From NCBI GenBank assembly GCA_035282865.1, contig DATEVB010000176.1, forward strand, positions 1 through 30,281: a stretch of 30,281 nt of DNA, given 5' to 3'. Shown here piece by piece: positions 15,529 through 22,730 of the stretch (position 1 is the stretch's first letter; every line of letters starts with the position of its first letter). The DNA is from UBA4744 sp035282865. GTDB taxonomy: Bacteria; Actinomycetota; Acidimicrobiia; Spongiisociales; UBA4744. The notes under the pieces are model-generated. The model was not told where the DNA came from. It did no database searches and saw nothing but the letters and a program-made list of their open reading frames with translations. The position numbers were made by a program, and so were the translations under genes.

Positions 15529-16677
15529 TCAGTACAGGAACATGGGTTTGCCGGTCACGTGACGGACCTTGGCCCGGTAGTTCTCGGCGTCGTACAGCTC
15601 GGTGACATCCACCCGCTTGACGCCTTCTTTCGTGACCGAGATCGGGACGTTGGTATAGGTACCGCCCCGCAGCGCCACCATCCGGCCCGTCGAGCCCTCC
15701 ATGGCCAGGTCTGCGGCCATGACGGCGTAGTTGATCGCCACCATCAAGTCGAGTGAGTCCGGGCTGCCCGATCGCATCAGGTAGGCCAGTCGCTGCTCGA
15801 TGATGCCGATGCCCGTTTTCTCAATCAACAGTTGACTGGTGACCGAGCCTATGCCTCCCAGCTTGCGGTGACCGTACGCGTCCGGTTCCCCGGATTCGAT
15901 CACGTCTCCGCCGATGATGGTGGCTCCCTCGGAGATGGCCACCATCGCATAGTTGCTCGGGTTGTTGTTGCGGTCATGGAGCAGCATCGCCGCCAGCCGG
16001 TCGATGTCGAAGGGGATCTCCGAGATCAGCACCCGATCCACACCGGCCAGATAGGCGGTGACCAGCGCCGTCTCGCCGCTGTTTCTCCCAAAGAGTTCGA
16101 CGACCGCAATGCGTTCGTGCGAGCCGGTGCTGGTGCGAAGACTCGTGATGAAATCGACACCCCTGGTCACCGCCGTCGAGAACCCGATGCAGTACTCGGT
16201 TCCGTGCACGTCGTTATCCATCGTCTTCGGAATGGCGATCACGGGCACACCCTCGTCGTGCATCCGCATTCCGTAGGAGAGCGTGTCATCGCCACCGATG
16301 GGGATGAGAACATCGATCTTCTGGTCCTCCAGGGCGGCCTTGACTTGGTCGGTGAAATCGAACGGCCCATCGCCGATCGCCCGATCGGCGAGGAAGTCGG
16401 GTACCTCCCTGGGCCGGACCCGCTGCGGGTTGGTTCGAGAGGTGTGGAGCATCGTTCCACCGGTGCGGTCTATGGTCCGTACGACTTGTGGGTCGAGGGC
16501 CCGGAAGTTACGAGCTGCCGAGTCCGGGTCGTCGGGGTTGTGCGTCAACAGGCCGGACCAGCCGCGCCGGATGCCCAGTACTTGGTGGCCTTCCTCAGCG
16601 ACGCGGTTGACTATGGCCTTGATACAGGGGTTGAGGCCGGGGACATCGCCACCGCCGGTCAAGATTCCAATCCGCAT
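15529..16677 (-). CDS. pfp: Phosphofructokinase with pyrophosphate-type signature
   Basis: A second PFK-family protein, 382 residues, with GGGDVPGLNPCIK (8-20), GGTMLHTSRTNP (73-84), GGDDT (128-132), PKTMDND (150-156) and ELFGRNSGE. Asp131 with Lys151 is the combination found in PPi-dependent enzymes, where the Asp side chain blocks the ATP alpha-phosphate site, so I infer PPi:fructose-6-phosphate 1-phosphotransferase, a reversible enzyme of glycolysis and gluconeogenesis. The start has GAGGAGAG just upstream. It is first in the operon with the ATP-type PFK. The symbol pfp is assigned from this signature only; donor use has not been shown. Confidence 0.88.
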   Translation of the reverse strand: MRIGILTGGGDVPGLNPCIKAIVNRVAEEGHQVLGIRRGWSGLLTHNPDDPDSAARNFRALDPQVVRTIDRTGGTMLHTSRTNPQRVRPREVPDFLADRAIGDGPFDFTDQVKAALEDQKIDVLIPIGGDDTLSYGMRMHDEGVPVIAIPKTMDNDVHGTEYCIGFSTAVTRGVDFITSLRTSTGSHERIAVVELFGRNSGETALVTAYLAGVDRVLISEIPFDIDRLAAMLLHDRNNNPSNYAMVAISEGATIIGGDVIESGEPDAYGHRKLGGIGSVTSQLLIEKTGIGIIEQRLAYLMRSGSPDSLDLMVAINYAVMAADLAMEGSTGRMVALRGGTYTNVPISVTKEGVKRVDVTELYDAENYRAKVRHVTGKPMFLY

Positions 16678-16889
16678 GATCTCTCCTCGTTGACAGCCCG
16701 AAACGGGCCTGACCCGCCCTTCCGACGCCGACTGGCTTTTCTGAGAGTGGAAATAGCTCGATCAGACCGAAGGATACTAATGGCCGGTTGCCTGGCGACC
16801 GAACTGAACCGGGGTGGCTCGAAAGAGTGGAAGCGCGCCTGGTAGGGTAAGAATGCCAGCCGTGTAATTCCCTGAGGAGAGCCTTCGAC
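16678..16889. promoter_or_regulatory. Divergent pfp/dnaE intergenic region
   Basis: This 212-bp gap must hold the promoters for the PFK operon (leftward) and dnaE (rightward). Leftward, TTCGGT and TAGTAT (complement of about 16780-16785) are spaced 18 bp and are a weak candidate. Rightward, TAGGGT or TAAGAAT around 16843-16854 could be a -10, without a clear -35. The dnaE ribosome-binding site GAGGAG is at 16874-16879. I see no repeat or RNA motif here. Confidence 0.3.
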
Positions 16890-19800
16890 TTGGCTTCGGA
16901 CAGCTTCGCACACCTCCATCTCCACACTGAGTTCTCGATGCTCGACGGCGCAGCTCGCGTGAGTGAGGTGGTGAAAGCTGCCCGCCGGGACGGACAGCCC
17001 GCGGTGGCTATCACCGATCACGGGACCTTGTATGGGGCGGTCGACTTCTACAAGGCAGCCGTCGAAGAAGGCATCAAACCGATCATCGGTGTCGAGGCTT
17101 ACGTCACTCCCGGGTCTCGTTTCGATCGTCCACCTCGCAGCCAGAACGTTCGTCATCATCTGACATTGCTCGCCGAGACCGAAACGGGCTATCGAAATCT
17201 CATCAAGCTGGTGAGCCGGGCCTATCTAGAGGGGTACTACTACAAACCCCGGATGGACTCCGAACTGCTGGCAGAACACGCTGAAGGCATCATCGCCGGC
17301 TCCGGCTGTCTGGGAGGACCGGTTGCTCAGCTTCTGGCCCCGGATGCCTCCCGGGAGGAGGGCAACCAGGGGCAGATCCGTGACTTCGACGCAGCTCTCC
17401 GCACCGCTGCCCACTATCAAGACATCTTCGGTCGAGACAACTTCTTCATCGAGTTGCAGGATCATGGGCTCGAACCACAACAACGGATCCTTCCCGACCT
17501 CGTGGAGATAGCAAGACGGCTGGACGCCCCCCTGCTGGCAACCAACGACTCGCACTACACCTATCAGGACCAAGCCGAAGCACACGACGTCTTGTTGTGC
17601 ATCCAGACGGGCTCGACGATCGATGAGCCGAACAGGTTCAAGTTCGATGGCCAGGAGTTCTACCTCAAGAGTGCACCGGAGATGCGAGCTCTCTTTCCTG
17701 ATGACCTCTACCAGGGGGCATGCGACAACACGCTATGGGTAGCCGAGCGAGCCGAGGTGGAGATGGAGTTCGGCAACATGCTGCTCCCACATTTCCCGGT
17801 TCCGGACGGACACACCGAGTCCTCATATCTGCGGGAACTGGTAATCGGAGGCGCCCGCCGGCGCTACGACGATCCGCTCTCGCCTGAGGTTTCGGATCGC
17901 ATCGAACATGAATTACGAATCGTCGACGAGATGGGCTTCCCTGCTTATTTCCTGATCGTGTGGGATCTGATCCGTTACGCCCGCCAACACGGGATCAGAA
18001 CCGGACCGGGTCGCGGGAGCGCAGCCGGATCGATCATCTCGTACTCCCTGCAGATCACCGATCTCGATCCGCTCAAGTACGGCCTGATCTTCGAGCGTTT
18101 CCTGAACCCGGGCCGGCGCGAGATGCCGGATATCGACATGGATTTCGATGAGCGTTACCGCTCCGATGTGATCCGCTACGCCAGCGAGCGTTATGGAACC
18201 GACCACGTCGCTCAGGTGGTGACCTTCTCCACGATCAAGGGTCGCCAGGCCATCCGCGATTCGGCCCGCGTGCTCGGCTACCCCTACGGCCTGGGTGACC
18301 GGGTGGCCAAGATGATGCCGCCTCCCATTCTCGGTAACGAGGCGAGCCTCAATCAGTGTCTGATTGATCCAGGGCCGGGCGCCGACCCGGCGATCAGGGA
18401 CTTTCATTCGAACGCGGCTCTCTTGCGAGATGCCTATGCCTCCGATCCAGACGTGCAGCGGGTGGTCGATACCGCTCGGGGTCTGGAAGGGCTGCGCCGC
18501 CAGGACGGCATCCACGCCGCGGCCGTCGTGATCTCGGCCCGACCGCTGACCGACATCGTGCCAATCCAGCGAAAAGGAGAAGGCGCCGAGATCGTAACCC
18601 AATATGAAATGCACGGGATCGAAGCCCTCGGTCTTCTCAAGATGGACTTCTTGGGTCTTCGCAACCTGTCGACTATCGAGCGAGCGGTCGAGTTGATCCA
18701 GGAGTCTCGCGGTGAAAAGGTCGACGTCGATCATCTTCCGCTCGACGATCCCATCACCTTCGAGATGCTCAGACGAGGCGACACCATCGGGGTGTTCCAA
18801 CTCGAGGGCAACGCCATGCGGTCCCTGATCCGGAGCCTTGAACCGGAGACCTTCGACGACATCATTGCCGTCAACGCCCTTTTCCGACCAGGCCCTATGG
18901 GTCAGAACATGCATTACGAGTATGCCGATCGGAAGAACGGGCGCAAACCGGTCGACTATCCCCATCCGGCCACGGTCCGCTTCCTCGAATCGACCTACGG
19001 GATCATTGTGTATCAGGAACAGGTCATGCAGGTCGCCCGCGACCTGGCCGGGTACTCGATGGCCGAGGCCGACACGCTCCGCAAAGCCATGGGCAAGAAG
19101 GTCAAGGCCATCATGGAGCAGGAGCGGGAGAAATTCGTGGCGGGTTGCGCGGCGCAGGGTCACGAAGAAAAGCTGGGCAAGGAGCTGTGGGATGCGGTTG
19201 AACCGTTCGCCGGCTACGGCTTCAACAAGAGCCATTCGGCCGCCTACGGGTACGTTGCCTATCAAACGGCCTGGCTCAAAGCCAACTATCCCGCCGAGTA
19301 CATGGCCGCCCTGCTCACCGCAACCAAGCGGGACAAGGATCGGACGGCGATCTACCTCAACGAGTGTCGAGCCATGGGTATCAGGGTGCTCGTCCCGGAC
19401 GTGAACCGATCCGATATGGACTTCACCGTCCGCGACGGGGCGATCACCTTCGGGTTGTCGGCTATTCGCAACGTAGGTGAGGGCGTGGTCGAGAAGATCC
19501 TCGAAGCTCGCCACCAGGATGGACTCTTCGAGTCGTTCCAGGATTTCGTCAACCGGGTCGACGCCTCGGCGCTGAACAAGCGAACGATCGAATCGCTCAT
19601 CAAGGCGGGCGCCTTCGATTCAGTTGCGCCGGTTCGCCGGGGTCTCCTGCTCGTGTACGAGCAGATCCTCGATGCAGCCCTCAACCGGAGGCGGAATGAA
19701 GACATGGGTCAGTACAGCCTGTTCGGGGCGGAGAGCGGCGGCGAGGAGACCGAGCGCATCGCCATTCCGGAGCTGAGCTGGGACAAACGAACCCGACTCG

Positions 19801-20399
19801 CTTTCGAAAAAGAGATGCTCGGTCTCTACGTGTCGGATCATCCCCTTTTCGGGGTAGAGCATGCTCTGCGGCAGGCCGTTACGACGAGCATCCCGGCGCT
19901 GGCCGAGCAATCGGATGGCTCATCGGCGACCATCGGGGGTCTGGTCGGTTCCATCACCCGGCGTTTCACCCGCAAGGGCGATCCCATGCTTTTCTTCCAG
20001 GTCGAGGATCTCGAGGGCTCGGTCGAGGTGGTTGCCTTTCCGAAGGTCGTCATGGAAACCGGGGCAATGATCCGCGAGGACGCCATCGTGATCATCACCG
20101 GCCGGGTCGACAACCGCGGCGACGAAGTGAAGGTCATCGCCCAAGCGGTTCGAGAACCCGAGTTGCGAGGTGATGCGGCCGTACGGTTAGAGGTGCCTGC
20201 CACCTTGCTGTCACCGAACATGGTCGAGCGATTGAAAGAGATCCTCGTCAACCACCCCGGTACGGCTCCGGTCTACCTGCACATGACCTCGGCGGCGGGG
20301 CACAAGGTGTGGAAGTTGTCAGATGAGCATCGGGTCGAGCCGCGCAGTGCGTTGTACGCCGAGCTGCGGGAGTTGCTGGGCCAAAAGGCAGTCGTCTGA
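16890..20399 (+). CDS. dnaE: DNA polymerase III alpha subunit DnaE1
   Basis: The replicative polymerase, 1169 residues. The N-terminal PHP domain keeps all metal-ligand positions of proofreading-active actinobacterial DnaE1: His10 and His12, Asp19, Asp43/His44, Glu69, His90, Cys in GSGCLGG and Asp-Ser-His in NDSHY. The polymerase palm has PDIDMDFDE with catalytic Asp414 and Asp416, followed by RQDGIHAAAVVIS, KMDFLGLRNLS and FRPGPM. A helix-hairpin-helix region and an OB fold (from about SATIGGLVGSITRRF) lie near the C-terminus. The start is TTG, with GAGGAG 10 bases upstream and the PHP motif only 7 residues in, leaving no better start. The intact PHP implies built-in 3'-5' exonuclease. Confidence 0.97.
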   Translation: MASDSFAHLHLHTEFSMLDGAARVSEVVKAARRDGQPAVAITDHGTLYGAVDFYKAAVEEGIKPIIGVEAYVTPGSRFDRPPRSQNVRHHLTLLAETETGYRNLIKLVSRAYLEGYYYKPRMDSELLAEHAEGIIAGSGCLGGPVAQLLAPDASREEGNQGQIRDFDAALRTAAHYQDIFGRDNFFIELQDHGLEPQQRILPDLVEIARRLDAPLLATNDSHYTYQDQAEAHDVLLCIQTGSTIDEPNRFKFDGQEFYLKSAPEMRALFPDDLYQGACDNTLWVAERAEVEMEFGNMLLPHFPVPDGHTESSYLRELVIGGARRRYDDPLSPEVSDRIEHELRIVDEMGFPAYFLIVWDLIRYARQHGIRTGPGRGSAAGSIISYSLQITDLDPLKYGLIFERFLNPGRREMPDIDMDFDERYRSDVIRYASERYGTDHVAQVVTFSTIKGRQAIRDSARVLGYPYGLGDRVAKMMPPPILGNEASLNQCLIDPGPGADPAIRDFHSNAALLRDAYASDPDVQRVVDTARGLEGLRRQDGIHAAAVVISARPLTDIVPIQRKGEGAEIVTQYEMHGIEALGLLKMDFLGLRNLSTIERAVELIQESRGEKVDVDHLPLDDPITFEMLRRGDTIGVFQLEGNAMRSLIRSLEPETFDDIIAVNALFRPGPMGQNMHYEYADRKNGRKPVDYPHPATVRFLESTYGIIVYQEQVMQVARDLAGYSMAEADTLRKAMGKKVKAIMEQEREKFVAGCAAQGHEEKLGKELWDAVEPFAGYGFNKSHSAAYGYVAYQTAWLKANYPAEYMAALLTATKRDKDRTAIYLNECRAMGIRVLVPDVNRSDMDFTVRDGAITFGLSAIRNVGEGVVEKILEARHQDGLFESFQDFVNRVDASALNKRTIESLIKAGAFDSVAPVRRGLLLVYEQILDAALNRRRNEDMGQYSLFGAESGGEETERIAIPELSWDKRTRLAFEKEMLGLYVSDHPLFGVEHALRQAVTTSIPALAEQSDGSSATIGGLVGSITRRFTRKGDPMLFFQVEDLEGSVEVVAFPKVVMETGAMIREDAIVIITGRVDNRGDEVKVIAQAVREPELRGDAAVRLEVPATLLSPNMVERLKEILVNHPGTAPVYLHMTSAAGHKVWKLSDEHRVEPRSALYAELRELLGQKAVV

Positions 20400-20476
20400 G
20401 CCGACCGGTCGAACAAGAATGGTCGGTGGAACCGGTCGCACCCCTTAGCTTGCTCACTTCTTTCGCCGGGGGAGGG
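20400..20476. terminator. Convergent dnaE/ArsA spacer with inverted repeat
   Basis: The spacer after dnaE carries CGACCGGT (20402-20409) and its inverse ACCGGTCG (20431-20438), with a competing shorter pair CCGACC (20401-20406)/GGTCGG (20421-20426). A GC-rich hairpin here could end transcription from either side, but no T-run follows, so it is not a classical intrinsic terminator. Confidence 0.35.
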
Positions 20477-21514
20477 TTACCGGAGCGCGACTCCCAGGCC
20501 CTCCAGGGGCAGACCATGCGCATCTGTGATCAGGGCTGCCAGGTCGTCCAGGCTGGTAGGAGTCTTGGGGCGCCACGGTACGGTGGCGACCTCCGTCTTC
20601 CACAGTGCCGCGAATTCCTGTCGGACCTCGGTCTGCCGGTGCGCTTCGGCTCCCCACCGCACGAGATTGTCAACCAGAGCGCCGTCGGCCGGTGGTTCCG
20701 GGTTGTGCCAATCCACCGGCAGGACGCGGTTAAACACCACGGCATCCGGTCGAGGAACCATGTCCGGGAGGTCACGGTAGAAGCGGGCCGCTTCGCGCAG
20801 CGGAGCCGGATCGGCGGTGGCTATCACCACCGTGCGGGCCTCCCGAAAATGCTCTTCGATCTGAGCCGCTCGGCGAGCCAAACCGTCGTAAGTGGTGCGC
20901 AAGTCCATGAGAAACTCCGCGACACGCTCCAACAGATCGGACCCGAGCACCGTCCCGGCTACCCGCAGGGCGGGCCGGGCGGTGAGCCGGAAGAGGGCCC
21001 GGCGCCCCGGAAGGCCTCCGCCGGTCAGCCAGCGCAAGAGACGGCCTCCTACCAGGTCGCGCATCTCGGCCGGGGCGGAGAAGAACTCGATGCCGCCGGC
21101 CGATGGGGGTGTGTCCACCACGACCAGATCCCACGCCCGGGCCTCAACGAAGTTCGCCATCTCCTCTGCCGAGGCATACGATTGGCTGGCCGGGAAATGC
21201 TGTGCGGCGGCTTCAAAGAACGGGTTGTCAACCAGCCGGCTTGCCACGTCGGCCGAGGCATGGCGGCGGGCTATCGCCTTCCAGGACGCCGAGGCGTCGA
21301 GCATCGCCGCCCACAGGTTGGCCTCGTCATCGTGAGGGCTCGGCTCGGAGCCGAGATGCTTGAGACCCAGCGCGGTTGCCAGCCGTCGGGCGGGATCGAC
21401 GGTAACCACGAGGGTGCGAACTCCGTTGCGCGCCGCAGTGACGGCGAGAGCCGCCGACAGGGTGGTCTTGCCGACACCACCTCCACCCGTGACGAGGAGC
21501 ACGCTGGACATCAT
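20477..21514 (-). CDS. ArsA/GET3-like ATPase, Rv3680-type
   Basis: A 345-residue SIMIBI-class ATPase of the ArsA anion-transporter family. The P-loop reads GGGGVGKTT (residues 10-18): the catalytic Lys16 is present, but the extra signature Lys of the KGGVGKT motif is replaced by Gly, as in mycobacterial Rv3680. Other motifs are TVDPARRLA (switch I), LVVVDTPPSAGG (switch II) and a late VFNR. I start at ATG 21514, whose TGA overlap with the upstream gene stop couples the two; a second ATG follows directly. In mycobacteria the homologous pair forms a heteromeric complex linked to glycerol metabolism and stress; arsenic export is unlikely because no arsB or metal-site Cys cluster is seen. Confidence 0.85.
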   Translation of the reverse strand: MMSSVLLVTGGGGVGKTTLSAALAVTAARNGVRTLVVTVDPARRLATALGLKHLGSEPSPHDDEANLWAAMLDASASWKAIARRHASADVASRLVDNPFFEAAAQHFPASQSYASAEEMANFVEARAWDLVVVDTPPSAGGIEFFSAPAEMRDLVGGRLLRWLTGGGLPGRRALFRLTARPALRVAGTVLGSDLLERVAEFLMDLRTTYDGLARRAAQIEEHFREARTVVIATADPAPLREAARFYRDLPDMVPRPDAVVFNRVLPVDWHNPEPPADGALVDNLVRWGAEAHRQTEVRQEFAALWKTEVATVPWRPKTPTSLDDLAALITDAHGLPLEGLGVALR

Positions 21515-22380
21515 CCCTCTCCCCACACATCGGCCAGTCGCGCGGCCACTTCCGGAGGGGTGTGGAGCCCGAACAGGTACGGAAGCTGCACGTCGGGGGG
21601 CAGCTCCTTCATCCACCGCTGTTGCTCCTCGTACAGCGCCTGGTGCAACCGGGCGGCGTCCCGTAGCGGGCCCGGACCGGCCTCCTTGATCTTCCGGCCG
21701 GTCACCTGGAGAGGTGGCAGGGTCCGATTGGCGGCGACCAACGGACGCTCCATCACATGGTGTTCTTCCAGCCATGTGAGAGCTTCTTTCGTTTCAGTGG
21801 TCGGCAACTCTTCGGCCAGCGTCGCGAGCAGCATCCCGCTGACCGAAGGGTCCCGGAGCAGATCCATCATCCAGCCCGCCTGTTCTCTGACCCGTCCAAC
21901 CGGGACTAGTTCGGAAACTGTCAGTGGCGCGCGGAGATGAGACCCAATCTGTCCGAGCGGTGGACCGTCTGCGATCACCAGATCCCAGGTGCCCTTGCGC
22001 ACCTCCCACAGCACTTTGCCCATCGTGATCACCTCGCGGACTCCGGGCGCCGTGGATGCCAGGGCATCGAAGGCTCTTGCCAGTGGTCCCATACGAGTCA
22101 CCCCGGGGACTCCCAGCTGGACCTTCAGGTATTCATCCAGCGCCGCCGGTCTGTGCACGGCAAGTGCATGCAGACCGGGGCGGATCTCCCTTGCGTCGTA
22201 GTCGAGGCGCTCCCGTCCCAGATGCAGGGCCAGACCGAGGTCATCGGTCATCGCCACGGTCAGGACTCGTTTGCCGAGATGGACGGCGCGCAGTGCCAGC
22301 GCCGCCGAAACCGCCGAGCGGCCGACTCCACCCTTCCCGGTGACAATGATCAGCCGGCGTTCGAGCATCGCTTCGGACAC
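21511..22380 (-). CDS. ArsA-like ATPase with altered P-loop, Rv3679-type partner
   Basis: A 289-residue MinD/ArsA-like protein and the first gene of the ATPase pair. The P-loop is TGKGGVGRS (14-22): the signature Lys16 is kept, but the invariant catalytic Lys is Arg21, encoded CGC. DLVIADGPPLGQIG is the switch II equivalent, and the C-terminus contains LPYLFGLHTPPEVA. By order and similarity it corresponds to Rv3679 of mycobacteria. The start is GTG 22380 or ATG 22368; neither has a good ribosome-binding site. With Arg at the phosphate-binding Lys, ATP hydrolysis by this subunit is doubtful, so it may act as the non-catalytic half of a heterodimer. Confidence 0.82.
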   Translation of the reverse strand: MSEAMLERRLIIVTGKGGVGRSAVSAALALRAVHLGKRVLTVAMTDDLGLALHLGRERLDYDAREIRPGLHALAVHRPAALDEYLKVQLGVPGVTRMGPLARAFDALASTAPGVREVITMGKVLWEVRKGTWDLVIADGPPLGQIGSHLRAPLTVSELVPVGRVREQAGWMMDLLRDPSVSGMLLATLAEELPTTETKEALTWLEEHHVMERPLVAANRTLPPLQVTGRKIKEAGPGPLRDAARLHQALYEEQQRWMKELPPDVQLPYLFGLHTPPEVAARLADVWGEG

Positions 22381-22452
22381 TAGTCAGCTGGGAGTCCTGG
22401 CAACTCTCCCGGTTGCGATAGCCTGGAGCCGCGAGATGAACCTGGAGGTCAC

Positions 22453-22665
22453 ATGACGCAGTTCGACGTGAATGCCTTTGTCCGGCGGTTTCGTGAGCGC
22501 GCCGAGGCCGTCAAGGAGAGGGGCGTGCCGCCGGTGGCCGGCGAAGAGCGCCGGCTCTTCATCGAACAAGCCGAAATGGATTACCTCGATTACTCCTTGG
22601 TTGCGTCGTCGAAGTGGGAGGTCGACGACGACTGCCTGGTGTTGCGGATCCCGCTGAAGAAATAA
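22453..22665 (+). CDS. Small acidic protein of unknown function
   Basis: A 70-residue protein I do not recognise. It is highly charged with no membrane segment: an N-terminal helix-like part rich in Arg and Glu (NAFVRRFRERAEAVKER), then EERRLFIEQAEMDYLDY and a C-terminal strand-like WEVDDDCLVLRIPLKK. GGAGG with a 4-base spacer precedes the ATG and gives good support that it is translated. It is divergent from the ArsA pair across a 72-bp region and convergent with the ThyX-like gene. The product is probably cytoplasmic. Confidence 0.7.
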   Translation: MTQFDVNAFVRRFRERAEAVKERGVPPVAGEERRLFIEQAEMDYLDYSLVASSKWEVDDDCLVLRIPLKK

Positions 22666-22668
22666 GAA

Positions 22669-22730
22669 GGGAAGCTGGTAGTCGAGGCGGCCTTCTTCAT
22701 GAACTCCGAACTTCCAACTACCAACTTGCC
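22669..22730. repeat. Imperfect inverted repeat with heptamer direct repeats
   Basis: The arms GGGAAGCTGGTAGT (22669-22682) and ACTACCAACTTGCC (22717-22730) pair at 12 of 14 positions around a 34-base loop. The right arm is also part of a degenerate 7-bp tandem series (AACTTCC, AACTACC, AACTTGCC, from about 22709) that runs over the TAG stop of the ThyX-like gene. It sits between convergent genes and could act as a bidirectional terminator or be a dispersed intergenic repeat. Confidence 0.5.

Noticed and set aside
17913..19514. 533-codon minus-strand open frame opposite dnaE
   Set aside because: It is antisense to conserved polymerase coding sequence, with low-complexity His/Asp/Arg-rich text and no family motif.
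20426..21940. 504-codon plus-strand open frame opposite the ArsA pair
   Set aside because: It spans both ATPase genes on the other strand and has no domain; the minus-strand frames carry clear P-loop motifs.
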